A DNA stretch of 64,000 nucleotides, taken from NCBI RefSeq assembly GCF_004345025.1, contig NZ_CP037745.1, positions 3,224,001-3,288,000 on the forward strand, written 5' to 3'. The notes under the pieces are model-generated. The model was not told the origin of the DNA. It searched no databases and saw only the letters and a list, made by a program, of their open reading frames with translations. Source of the stretch: Rheinheimera sp. D18. Its GTDB lineage: Bacteria; Pseudomonadota; Gammaproteobacteria; Enterobacterales; Alteromonadaceae. Of the stretch, positions 45,999-54,855 are shown piece by piece. The position numbers and the translations under genes were made by a program. The first letter of the stretch is position 1. Each line of letters begins with the position of its first letter.

Positions 45999-48865
45999 TC
46001 CAGATTTACCTCAAATCGCTGCCGCTGCAGTAACACCGGGGTTTCACCCAACCAAAACCGCCACTGCAAGCCTAAGCCAGCCGTTAACTGCTGACCACTT
46101 ACCGCAACCTGCACATCGTCGGCTATTTGACGTCGGTAATCAAACTGCGCCAAGCCGTAGCCTTTTATGGTTTGCGCTAATGCTGTATTTAGTTTCCATA
46201 CTGGCCCTTGATCAAAACGTACCTGCGCCAGCCTGCTATCAGATTTTGGCCACCAAACAGCATCAACATACAGCTTGCGCTCCCACCAGTCTAGCTGCAC
46301 CGGCCGCCACTCTGATTGCCACGGCGCATCATTCAGTAAATCAGCATTAATGCGCAGTAATCCCTGCCAATCGCCCTCAGCTAGCGGATATTGCTGCACC
46401 CCAGCGCTAAGCCAAATATTATGCTGTTGCCAAGGCTTATAACTGACACCAAATTGCTGGCCCCCGTTTTGCCACGGCGAATTATTACCATTACCCGCAA
46501 CCAGTGCATATACGGATAAATCGCGCTGTAGTGGATTAGTGAAATACTCGGCCTTAACAGCCATACCATGCTTAGCAAGCTGGCTGCTATCAGCAACCAA
46601 GTTATCACCGGTAACGGCACCACTAGTTATGCTGGCACTACTGCTAATTTGCCAATGCGAATTTAATTGCTGCTGTAGTCTAACCAGACTGAACTGTGTT
46701 TCCAGCTCTGCATTACCTAGTTGTGCATGCTCTGGATAGAGCAACAACGCTTTATCAACCCAGAGCTGGGTAGGCTGAATATGATTTAAACGTTGGTTTA
46801 AATAAGCCATTTGCGCAGCTTGAGTTGCGGTTACTTTATAATCATCAGCTAGAACGTGCTGCATAATACTTAAGGCTTGCTCTGGCTCTGTGTCAGCTAA
46901 CGCATATGCATAACCAAGTTGATAATCGACGAGTTTCGGCTCTAATTTTGCTGCTTTATGCCAACTGCTTAACGCCAGCTCGGTTTGCTGTAACTTAGTA
47001 TACAGCGCTGCGTAAATAGCATGCTGTCGTGCCAGTTCGGTTGGCAATTGCGGTTTAGCTTGCTGCAAATAACGCTCAGCTAAGGTTTGGTTATCAGTTT
47101 GAAGCGCTAACTCTGCGATGGCTAATTTATCTGTCGCTGATAATAACGCGTCAGGCACTGCCTGAAACTGCGTTAAGGCTGCTTCAGTTTGCTGCATAGA
47201 TTGATATTGATAAGCAATTTGCTTTAAATAAGTATCATCGGGCTGTAACTGATATGCCTGTTGCCAATACTGAATAGCCGCTGCAGGCTGCTGATTATTG
47301 GCGCACAATGCCAGTGTTTTCCAACCGTCCGCACTGTTAGGCGCTGGCGCAAGCAACTGCTGCGCTTTAGTGCAGTTACCCACTAAACGCCATAGCTCTG
47401 CTCGTGGCTCAACTAACTGTTGCCAGCTGTCTAGCTTATGAAGCCTAGCCGCGGTTTGTTGTTCAGGCTGTTGCTGCAATAAGTTAATTAAGCGCTTAGG
47501 TAAGGTTTGCTCAGCCAATGCCTGAGCAGAAAACGGCAGCGCTTGCTCAAGTACTATAAGTGCCTGCTCTGGTTGTCGTAACTGCATATGCAAATAACTT
47601 ACTTTATCTAACAAATAGTCGGTTTGCATCGTGCGATATAATACAGAGAAGTAGTTTAGCTGCAGGTGCAAATCTGTTAGCTGGTTAATGCTAGCAACCA
47701 ACTGAGTGTAATCTTGCTGGCGCAATGGCTGGGCAAATTTACGCTGCAGTAAAGTGCGGTAATCACTCGCAGCAATACGTTTTTGTAACACGATCTCGGC
47801 TTTTTTCTTCGCTAACGTCGCATTGCTTATGCTAACGGCTTCTAAGTCATCTGCAGATAACCAGCGCTCTGCATAGACTAACCATGTTGTAGTTTGTTGT
47901 ACTGGACACGCTAAAAATTGCGCTTTTGCCTGTTGTTCAGCGGTATTTTGTAAGTACATTGCTACCTTTTCTAGGCAACTTACGTTTAAATTTGAAATAA
48001 GCTGCAGCGCCAACTCGGTATTGTTAGCATTTGTGGCACTTTGGTAACGTTGCATTTGCTCGGCTTCTGTTAGCTTTGCATGCTGACTCAACCAGATAAA
48101 ACTTTGTTCAGCAGCTGTCCAATTTTGTTCGGATAACTGCGTTTGTAACCATTGCCGATAAAACTGTTGCGCCCAGCTACTGCCAGCGTGTTGGTTAGCA
48201 ACTAAAGCTGCCGTTAGAGCTTTATTTTCGCTAAGCAAAGCTTGGCTATACCGTAGCCAATCTTGCTCAGTAAGCATAGTAGAGGCTACCGCTTCGGTAT
48301 CAGCAATAACCTGCTGCGGTACTGAAAGCTGACTAGCCAGCTCAGCACGTTGTAAATATAAACCACCAGATAATTTAGCTTGCGCCATTAACCAATTAAA
48401 TGCTGACTGTAACTGTTGCTGTGCAATAAGATGCTGCGTAATTAGCGTAAGCACCTGCTGCTGCTGAGCAAAAGTTAAACTACCTAGCAAGCTGGAATAC
48501 TGCTTTAAATTTAGCACTTGTTGTTTATCTAACTGAGTTTGCGCTAGGCGTAATAGCCTATCTTCACGCTGGGCATTAGGTATTAATTGATAGGTATGCA
48601 ACGCTGCCGCGGTATCAGGTATAGCTAATTGATAGTCAAACAATGTAAGCAAAAAGGGCAAATGCTCAGGCACGACTTGCAGTGCCTTCTCTAATTCTAG
48701 TGCGGCACTAGCAAACTGTTGTTGCTGTTGTAGCTGAAACGCTTTATCTACATAGGGGTAAGTACGAAACTGTTGCAGCTCAGTTAAGCCGTCACGCCAA
48801 TCTTGTGCAATTACCGCCACACTATTAATTAACAGCATTAAAAACAATATTACACGTGCTGTCAT
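45923..48865 (-). CDS. nfrA: NfrA-like outer-membrane exopolysaccharide secretion protein
   Basis: The 980-residue protein has a signal peptide (VILFLMLLINSVAVIAQ), tetratricopeptide-like helical repeats across residues 30 to about 700 (LQQQQQFASAALELEKALQ is typical), and a C-terminal beta-barrel of about 250 residues ending in LLLQFYVAW. NfrA is the outer-membrane and periplasmic part of a glycan secretion machine, known as the phage N4 adsorption protein. In this window it forms an operon with nfrB upstream (stop and start overlapping as ATGA) and a DUF4434 gene downstream. The sequence is Gln/Leu rich, which creates several spurious reverse-strand frames. Nothing disrupts this gene. Confidence 0.88.
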   Translation of the reverse strand: MTARVILFLMLLINSVAVIAQDWRDGLTELQQFRTYPYVDKAFQLQQQQQFASAALELEKALQVVPEHLPFLLTLFDYQLAIPDTAAALHTYQLIPNAQREDRLLRLAQTQLDKQQVLNLKQYSSLLGSLTFAQQQQVLTLITQHLIAQQQLQSAFNWLMAQAKLSGGLYLQRAELASQLSVPQQVIADTEAVASTMLTEQDWLRYSQALLSENKALTAALVANQHAGSSWAQQFYRQWLQTQLSEQNWTAAEQSFIWLSQHAKLTEAEQMQRYQSATNANNTELALQLISNLNVSCLEKVAMYLQNTAEQQAKAQFLACPVQQTTTWLVYAERWLSADDLEAVSISNATLAKKKAEIVLQKRIAASDYRTLLQRKFAQPLRQQDYTQLVASINQLTDLHLQLNYFSVLYRTMQTDYLLDKVSYLHMQLRQPEQALIVLEQALPFSAQALAEQTLPKRLINLLQQQPEQQTAARLHKLDSWQQLVEPRAELWRLVGNCTKAQQLLAPAPNSADGWKTLALCANNQQPAAAIQYWQQAYQLQPDDTYLKQIAYQYQSMQQTEAALTQFQAVPDALLSATDKLAIAELALQTDNQTLAERYLQQAKPQLPTELARQHAIYAALYTKLQQTELALSSWHKAAKLEPKLVDYQLGYAYALADTEPEQALSIMQHVLADDYKVTATQAAQMAYLNQRLNHIQPTQLWVDKALLLYPEHAQLGNAELETQFSLVRLQQQLNSHWQISSSASITSGAVTGDNLVADSSQLAKHGMAVKAEYFTNPLQRDLSVYALVAGNGNNSPWQNGGQQFGVSYKPWQQHNIWLSAGVQQYPLAEGDWQGLLRINADLLNDAPWQSEWRPVQLDWWERKLYVDAVWWPKSDSRLAQVRFDQGPVWKLNTALAQTIKGYGLAQFDYRRQIADDVQVAVSGQQLTAGLGLQWRFWLGETPVLLQRQRFEVNLEWQYQLAGDLNQRKHALLLQFYVAW

Positions 48866-51078
48866 ATTAACGGCGCTCCGTTTTGCTGTTGTTTATGCTC
48901 AGCAAATAACTGCACTATGGTTTTTTGTTGTGCTTGCTGCAACGCTAAAGTTTGCGCTAATACTTCTTCAGATATCAATTGTTCTTGTACTAAATAAGCT
49001 CCCAATTTAAGGCTACTTTCATAGTCATACCCAATCATTACTTGGTTAACAACGGCAGGCTCTAACATCGACGCTTGCAACAAGGCATCACCTAGCATCA
49101 GTTGTGTAGAAAAATATTGTTCGCGTAAGGTATTGGCAGCCGCTACCGAAAGTTCGCCAGTTTGCATCCACTGCGCTAATTGCGGCTCTGGGTTGCACTT
49201 TAAATCGAACCTATACCAATAGCGCAGCCCAAGAGTAACAGCGCCGGTTTGACAAATTACATAACGCACCTTGTGCTGCAACATTCGCTCTATAGCGCCT
49301 TTGGCCACAGGCGACAGAGAACTTTCTTTTGCCAGAACCAGTATGCCGTCTTCTAAGCCTAACGACAGCACCGAGTATTTAAATGCAAGTCGTTCGGGAA
49401 ATTGAATAATTGGCTTAGAGTCTAATGCAAAGGGATCAATTATCCGGCATTCGACCGAAGCTTGATACGCCAATGCTTCAGCTAACTGTCTTGCTGATAT
49501 TAGCTGCAAACGCAACATAGCTTGACCTATGCGCTCACCGCGCACTCGGTTTTCTAGCACATGGATTAGCTGTTCTTCATTTATAACCTGTTGCTGCTTT
49601 AAAATAGAACCTAAAGAGCCACCTAAACTACGTTCACTTACTGTAGGGAAATGATGCTCTGTTTTGTCCCAAGCTACACGCCGAGGATCACCTTCTGCGA
49701 TTACCTGACGAATAGCACGAATATTGGCAAAAAAATTAATTATGTTGCCCCATAGCTGCCGTGGTACAGACAATAATGCCTGACCAATACCGTAGTAGCG
49801 GCGCACAAAAATCATACGCTGTAGCATTCTATTAAGGAAAAACAGCAAGTTACAGGCCAGCAAGGTAACAATTATTTGGTCTTCCGAGAACACACTAATA
49901 AAATTATATGGGCCACTAGCAAAGGCTTGATACAGCCATAAAAGTAGTAATTGAATAAAGATAATGTTGGCCAAGAAACTGATAAAGTAACTAATTACAC
50001 CTTTACGGTCTCGCCAAAGAAAATAATTGAGTTTCCAATCAGAAGTCCATTTATGTACTTTTATTCCCTGAAACACGATACCAATGATCCAGCGACTTTT
50101 TTGTCTTACAGCTTTGTGAAATGATTCAGGAAAGTACCCTCTAACACACACTACGTTACCAGCGACTTTACTACGACTGCGGCTTGTCTCAGCGAAAGTG
50201 GCTAGCTTATTGTTAGTTACTGAAAAACGAACGAAAATTTCTTCCATGCCCCATTGTTTTAATCGGAAGCCGATATCGTAATCTTCAGTTAATGACTGCA
50301 CGTCAAATGGCAGACCATCACCTTCCTCTACTAGCTTAAGAATAGATTTACGACTAAAGCAGGTACCAACGCCCGCGCTAGGAACTTGACCAACTATAGC
50401 TTCGCGCACAACAACGTCTTTACCATGCATTTCAGAAAATTCGTCTAGATAATGGCCAGAGGTGAAATTAAAAATACCAGTAGTAAACGGGTATACTGGT
50501 AATTGAATTAAATCTTTACGCGGTAATAGGTAATTAAATAGTCGCAATTCCATTCGAGAAATTACGTCTTCTGCGTCATGTAAAACAAAACCGGCAAACT
50601 TAACGTTAGAGCGCTGCTCAAACTCAAGAATTGACAAGATAACGTTGTTCAAACAATCGGCTTTACTAGTTGGCCCGGGCCGAGCGCAAACTACTTTGTG
50701 GATATTAGGAAATCGCAGACATACCGCATCAACATCGGCCTGAGTGCCGGGGTCGTTAGGATAGGTGCCGACAAAAATCTGATAGTTTTCATAATCTAGC
50801 TCAGACGCAGCCAGCTCAGCCATTTTGCCAACTACGCCGACTTCTTGCCAAGCTGGAATCATAATAGCCAACGGCTGCTCTTTACCGAAATACAGCTGTT
50901 GCTCATCAAAGATTGAGCGTTTCCGATAAACCGTTATGCCACGTCACGCTCGACGCAACCAATAGTACACGTCGATAAAAGCATCATCTATGGCAAAAAC
51001 TAACAAAATAACGAGAAGGAATAGCGCGATATACCTGAGCAGGTACAGGTATACCGAAAAGAAGTCGATTACATTCAT
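48862..51078 (-). pseudogene. nfrB: NfrB-like glycosyltransferase with in-frame TGA codon
   Basis: The ATG at 51078 starts MNVIDFFSVYLYLLRYIALF, a membrane segment that aligns with the NfrB N-terminus. Codon 45 (50944-50946) is TGA, after ...YYWLRRA and before RGITVYRKR, in the same frame as the rest. Downstream, the family-2 glycosyltransferase is complete: AIMIPAWQE, DPGTQADVD, HDAEDV (DxD-like), TEDYDIGFRLKQWG and RQKSRWIIG. MshEN-like c-di-GMP-binding segments (LGSILKQQQVINEEQLIHVL near residue 525) end the protein. The whole gene would encode 738 codons, the normal NfrB length. It is a nonsense mutant, or is rescued by readthrough or by restart at TTG 50871, which would drop the first membrane part. 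Confidence 0.88.
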
Positions 51079-51156
51079 GTTTATTATTAAACCACGCAAC
51101 AACTTAGAAAAACTAAAGGGCCTGCAAAGATTAAGCTAGCGTGCTTAACAACAACC

Positions 51157-51885
51157 TTATTTCGTAGTACGACGTCGAGTTGCAATCCCCATTACACCTA
51201 AAGCTAACAACCACAGTGAAGCTGGCGCGGGGACAGCTATAAGGTTATCAGCACCATCGGTCTTAGGTTGGTTGGTTCTAACCAGTAGCGGAGCTATATT
51301 ATGATTTGGCATATGCAAAACATTATTTGCAGTAAAGAGCGGTGAATTACTATCTGTAAAATAGCCGCTATAACAAAGTTCAGAATAACTCGCACAAGTT
51401 ACGCCAGGAAGGTTAGTAGCAAAATCAGCCATCCAAGCATAATGCATTTCGTTGTCAAACAAGGTACCAAATTGCCAATAAGTATAACCTTCGAAATCGT
51501 AACCATTTTGTTCGGTTAGCACCGGACCAGTGCCATTAAGCGAAAAAAACAGTTCCGAACCGATATTTTGTGCCAATGACCAACCATCAGCTGTTGCATC
51601 AGTATCAAAAAACTGGTGTAACATGACAAATTCACTAAGCGTTGCCCAGCGCCAACCATCTGCGGAATTGGCAACAAATTGGTTAACATCTGCCTCTGAT
51701 GCCTGAACGTTATTTTGACCTAAAGTGTCAGACCAAGATAACCGCATAATATCTAGGTTAAACGCCGACCAATACATCGAGTTTGCAGTATCGCTAAAAT
51801 AACTATTAGCATCAATTAATGACGCATTAGCACGACCAGCTAAACCACAGGCAACAACAAGGGCTATTGATAAAATACGCTTCAT
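51157..51885 (-). CDS. PEP-CTERM-type exported protein
   Basis: With the ATG at 51885 the 242-residue product has a signal peptide (MKRILSIALVVACGLAGRANA) and a secreted, tryptophan-rich middle with acidic residues. Its C-terminus VPAPASLWLLALGVMGIATRRRTTK has the proline-hydrophobic-arginine pattern of PEP-CTERM tails, processed by exosortase in EPS-linked systems. It lies directly upstream of nfrB on the same strand, which suggests a functional link to the exopolysaccharide cluster. The secreted domain was not recognised. It is a different sorting signal from the GlyGly-CTERM cyclophilin in the same genome. Confidence 0.8.
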   Translation of the reverse strand: MKRILSIALVVACGLAGRANASLIDANSYFSDTANSMYWSAFNLDIMRLSWSDTLGQNNVQASEADVNQFVANSADGWRWATLSEFVMLHQFFDTDATADGWSLAQNIGSELFFSLNGTGPVLTEQNGYDFEGYTYWQFGTLFDNEMHYAWMADFATNLPGVTCASYSELCYSGYFTDSNSPLFTANNVLHMPNHNIAPLLVRTNQPKTDGADNLIAVPAPASLWLLALGVMGIATRRRTTK

Positions 51886-52018
51886 TAACACAACTCCGTC
51901 TGATATTAACGTTTTAATTACTTCTTATTGATAATCATACACTTACAGAACGGTAGTATATTATATCGTTGCTCAAAAATACACCATATTGTGAAAATAA
52001 ATAAAAACTCCTCGCAGT

Positions 52019-52062
52019 TCAAATGACAATCATTTGCATTTGAGTTTGTTTGCAATTATAGT
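52019..52062 (+). promoter_or_regulatory. Fur box overlapping a sigma70 promoter
   Basis: Positions 52019-52037 match the 19-base Fur consensus at 13 of 19 positions, including the core ATGACAATCAT. A promoter with -35 TTGCAT (52034-52039), 17-base spacing and -10 TATAGT (52057-52062) overlaps it, so iron-bound Fur should block transcription. The predicted start is near 52069, ahead of the short terminated transcript and the flavoreductase gene. Confidence 0.65.
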
Positions 52063-52068
52063 CAGCAC

Positions 52069-52172
52069 TGTCAACGGAGTGAGCACTGTATTACAGGTCT
52101 AGGATGGACCGTCTGGTCGTTGTTTTACTTGTCTTGCACATTAAGGGGTGGGTTTTGCCACCCCTGTTTTTT
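52069..52172 (+). ncRNA. Candidate iron-regulated short transcript or leader
   Basis: The predicted transcript from the Fur-controlled promoter runs about 100 bases to a strong hairpin (stem GGGGTGG / CCACCCC at 52145-52164) followed by TGTTTTTTA, a rho-independent terminator. It holds a small hairpin GACC-GTCT-GGTC near 52107-52118. The length and control resemble RyhB- or PrrF-type iron-sparing small RNAs, although no RyhB core could be recognised. The next gene starts 10 bases after the terminator with its own ribosome binding site, so the hairpin may instead be an attenuator. Confidence 0.45.
52145..52172 (+). terminator. Rho-independent terminator before the flavoreductase gene
   Basis: A 7-base GC-rich stem (52145-52151 with 52158-52164, loop GTTTTG) is followed by a T-run to 52172. 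It lies only 10 bases before the ATG at 52182, so most transcripts from the Fur promoter may stop here. Confidence 0.8.
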
Positions 52173-52181
52173 AGGGGTAAT

Positions 52182-53966
52182 ATGCTTCAGCGCTGGCAAT
52201 GTCTATTAGAAAAATGGCATCTATTTGCTTTAGCGATACTGCCAATAAGCTATTTTTTTACAAGCAAAACAGATCAATGGCAGCCTATTGTCATACTATA
52301 TATACTTTATGCTGTAAGTTTAGCTGTAAGTTTATTATTAAAGCCCAGCTCTACTGTGAAGCCTGAAAAGCTAACCGGGTTTGCTTGGCTAGAGCAACAA
52401 TTACTACTCGCCTTATTGCTTACTTTGCTGTGGCTTTTTTATTTACCACAAGCCCCTTTTGCTTCAATAACAGGTAAAACCTTATGGCTTGCTATTCAAC
52501 TTGCCATTGCTGGTGTAATGCTAAAACTTTATTGGTCAGCTCAAGCGCGTCGCGATAAAAAAGTCGACACTGCAACTGCACGCTGGCTGGTTGGCTACGC
52601 TAGTCAGTCGGGCATGGCGCTACAACTAGCACAATATAGCAGCAAGCAGTTACAAAGTGCCGGCTTTAACGTAGAGTTAGCAGAACTAAATCAGCTATCA
52701 CAGCAAAAATTACATCAATATCAAAATGCGCTGTTTATCGTCAGCACTTATGGCGAAGGCGAGCCGCCTGATAATGCCTCGCAGTTTTATCAACTCGCGC
52801 AGCAATGGCAACACTCATTTAATCAATTACAGTTTTCAGTGTTAGCACTGGGCGATCGAAGCTACCAGAATTTTTGTGCCTTCGGTCATTGGCTACACCG
52901 CCGTCTGCATAGCCTTGACGCTAAAGCGCTACAACCGATAATTGAGCTTGATAGCGCCGATAGACAAAGCCAAGCCTTAGCAAAGTGGCAACTATTACTT
53001 AATGGCTTTGGTAAGCCAGTAGCCGACACGGTTATAGATAGCACTCCGTGGTTGCAAGCTAGCTTGCACAGCCGTTATGTGGTTAATCCAGCGAGTGCTG
53101 GCCTACCTTGCTATACCGTCAAACTGCAATTACCTGCAGCAAGCACTTGGCAAGCGGGAGATATTGTTGATATTCAACCGGAAAACAATAGAAGTAGCGT
53201 GGCCCTATGGTTAACCAAACATTTAGTAAACGGCTGCCAGCCGGTGAGATATCAACAGAGAACCATTCCGCTGTGTTGGGCGTTAGCTGAGCTGGAATTA
53301 GATAAAGCAGCACCGCCGACACGTAACGAAAACCTATCAACTTGGTTAACGCAACAAACTAAATTACCGCTACGCAGTTATTCTATTGCTTCGATACCGG
53401 AAGAAGGGCATTTAACGTTACTAGTGCGTCAGGTGCAAAAGGATGATGGCTCATTAGGTATTGGCTCAGGCTGGTTAACGGCATGGGCTAATGAGCAGCA
53501 AAATGTGCAGTTACGGTTGCGCCAGCATAGCCAGTTTCACTTACCTGATGATGATAAGCCGATTATATTTATTGCTAATGGTACCGGTATTGCGGCTATT
53601 CGTGCGCTGCTAGCCGAACGAGTAAAGCGCGGCCAACCGCAAAACTGGCTGCTGTTTGGTGAACGCCGACAGCAACATGACTTTTTCTTTGCTCGTGACA
53701 TACAGCAGTGGCAACAACAGGGATTTATTCAGCATTGTGAGCTTGCCTTCTCGCAAGATCAGGCAACAAAGCGCTATGTACAGCACCTACTTGCCGAACA
53801 ACAAGCACGTTTAGTGCAATGGTTAGAACAAGGTGCCGCAATTTACGTCTGTGGCAGCTTACAAGGTATGGGCGTAGAGGTGCATCAGCAACTGCAACAG
53901 TTGCTCGGTACAGAGCAGGTTGAGCAACTGATGCAACAGGGGCGTTATAAGCGTGATCTCTATTAG
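52182..53966 (+). CDS. Membrane-bound diflavin reductase (CPR/CysJ-like)
   Basis: The ATG at 52182 follows AGGGGT at good spacing. The 594-residue protein starts with about four membrane helices (residues 8-130). A flavodoxin domain follows (VGYASQSGMALQLAQ near 145, STYGEGEPPDNAS near 195, ALGDRSYQNF near 230), then an FAD domain with RSYSIAS near 400 and an NAD(P)H domain with IANGTGIAAIR near 465. This is the P450-reductase/sulfite-reductase alpha plan fused to a membrane anchor, as in iron-related reductases of marine bacteria. With a Fur box upstream, electron delivery for ferric-siderophore reduction is a plausible role, but it is inference. Its stop overlaps that of the next gene by 4 bases. 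Confidence 0.85.
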   Translation: MLQRWQCLLEKWHLFALAILPISYFFTSKTDQWQPIVILYILYAVSLAVSLLLKPSSTVKPEKLTGFAWLEQQLLLALLLTLLWLFYLPQAPFASITGKTLWLAIQLAIAGVMLKLYWSAQARRDKKVDTATARWLVGYASQSGMALQLAQYSSKQLQSAGFNVELAELNQLSQQKLHQYQNALFIVSTYGEGEPPDNASQFYQLAQQWQHSFNQLQFSVLALGDRSYQNFCAFGHWLHRRLHSLDAKALQPIIELDSADRQSQALAKWQLLLNGFGKPVADTVIDSTPWLQASLHSRYVVNPASAGLPCYTVKLQLPAASTWQAGDIVDIQPENNRSSVALWLTKHLVNGCQPVRYQQRTIPLCWALAELELDKAAPPTRNENLSTWLTQQTKLPLRSYSIASIPEEGHLTLLVRQVQKDDGSLGIGSGWLTAWANEQQNVQLRLRQHSQFHLPDDDKPIIFIANGTGIAAIRALLAERVKRGQPQNWLLFGERRQQHDFFFARDIQQWQQQGFIQHCELAFSQDQATKRYVQHLLAEQQARLVQWLEQGAAIYVCGSLQGMGVEVHQQLQQLLGTEQVEQLMQQGRYKRDLY

Positions 53967-54529
53967 TTTTTACTGGGCATAAAGCTCAAGCGACCGTTAT
54001 TTACCGCCATATTAAGCGGTACTGCCGTTAACAGCTTAACCGATGGGTTGGTGGTATCCAGCTTATAAACAGGGTTGCTGGCAAGGTAGCCGTTTACCAA
54101 CTGCAATAACTCGTTACTTACCGGCGCCAAATTTCCTCGATAACCTGAGGCCTCAATACTAGAATCTAATAATTTAAGTGAACGTAAATAAATGGCCTTT
54201 TCAGTGCCGTCATAATATGGCACACCTTCGAGCTGTAATTGAAGATTAGCCGGATAACTAAGACCAAATAATGACAGCGCCGCACTGGCTTCGGTATTAA
54301 CTCGTACCACATCAGAGTTATTTGGCCCAATTTGAACATGCATGCTATCTACTTTCAAATTCAGCGGAATACCAGCTACGTTGCCTTGCCGCGTAAGTTT
54401 AGGCAGTTGCTGGCGTAACATCTGCTCTAAGTCAGTTTCGCTAACGCTGTAGGTCGACATCTGCTGTAACTGGCTGCAGCTAGCAAGTAGATAAACAAAA
54501 AATAACACCAACACTTTACGTATCATCAT
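53963..54529 (-). CDS. DUF1439 (YceB-like) lipoprotein
   Basis: The 188-residue protein has a lipobox LLASCSQL (Cys near residue 18) and a DUF1439 domain with conserved stretches MLRQQLPKLTRQG near residue 36, GIPLNLKVDSMHVQIG near residue 53 and the closing NGRLSF. It matches YceB-type lipoproteins of gammaproteobacteria, which have a lipid-binding-like fold and an unsettled function. An ATG at 54529 or 54526 is possible; GGGAT upstream fits the first. It is convergent with the flavoreductase gene, with 4 bases of overlap. Confidence 0.82.
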   Translation of the reverse strand: MMIRKVLVLFFVYLLASCSQLQQMSTYSVSETDLEQMLRQQLPKLTRQGNVAGIPLNLKVDSMHVQIGPNNSDVVRVNTEASAALSLFGLSYPANLQLQLEGVPYYDGTEKAIYLRSLKLLDSSIEASGYRGNLAPVSNELLQLVNGYLASNPVYKLDTTNPSVKLLTAVPLNMAVNNGRLSFMPSKN

Positions 54530-54855
54530 TTTTAATCCCGATAAATAATCTAATTTCAAAGCGTGACTGCAGTATAACGCAGCATAACCTAGCTAAGCTT
54601 AACTTTATTAGCTGAGCCAATACTGAATAATACAGCAAAGCTAGTTTTTAACTGGTTAGAAATAAGATGCTCCACGTGAAACAATCGACCATTAATAAAC
54701 TTTGCTTAACCAAGTATTTAAAAGGTATAAAATAATTCGCTGAGCCGCCCTTATACCGCGACTGGCTCTACCAGCAAAGCGCAGCTAGCTAGAATAAGTT
54801 GTGATATGCTCTGCCTCGTTTGGGCAAAATCCATATAACAAAACGAGAACGAATC
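54530..54855. other. Non-coding gap with parS-like site
   Basis: These 326 bases separate the DUF1439 gene from the symporter. They hold a parS-like palindrome at 54668-54683 and presumably two divergent promoters. The segment 54740-54840 has no recognised gene. No tRNA was seen. Confidence 0.5.
54668..54683. promoter_or_regulatory. Candidate parS (ParB) site
   Basis: TGCTCCACGTGAAACA differs from the Bacillus-type parS consensus TGTTCCACGTGAAACA at one position (third base) and lies in non-coding DNA. parS sites cluster near oriC, and the atp operon at the end of this window is usually next to parAB and the origin in gammaproteobacteria. The neighbourhood therefore supports the call. ParB would bind here and spread. 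Confidence 0.7.

Noticed and set aside
46381-46739. Reverse and same-strand open frames within nfrA
   Set aside because: They sit within the intact nfrA gene, which is rich in Leu and Gln codons, and have no signals of their own.
50944-50946. TGA in nfrB read as selenocysteine or another recoded amino acid
   Set aside because: No selenocysteine insertion element is apparent, the family has no cysteine there, and a plain nonsense change is simpler.
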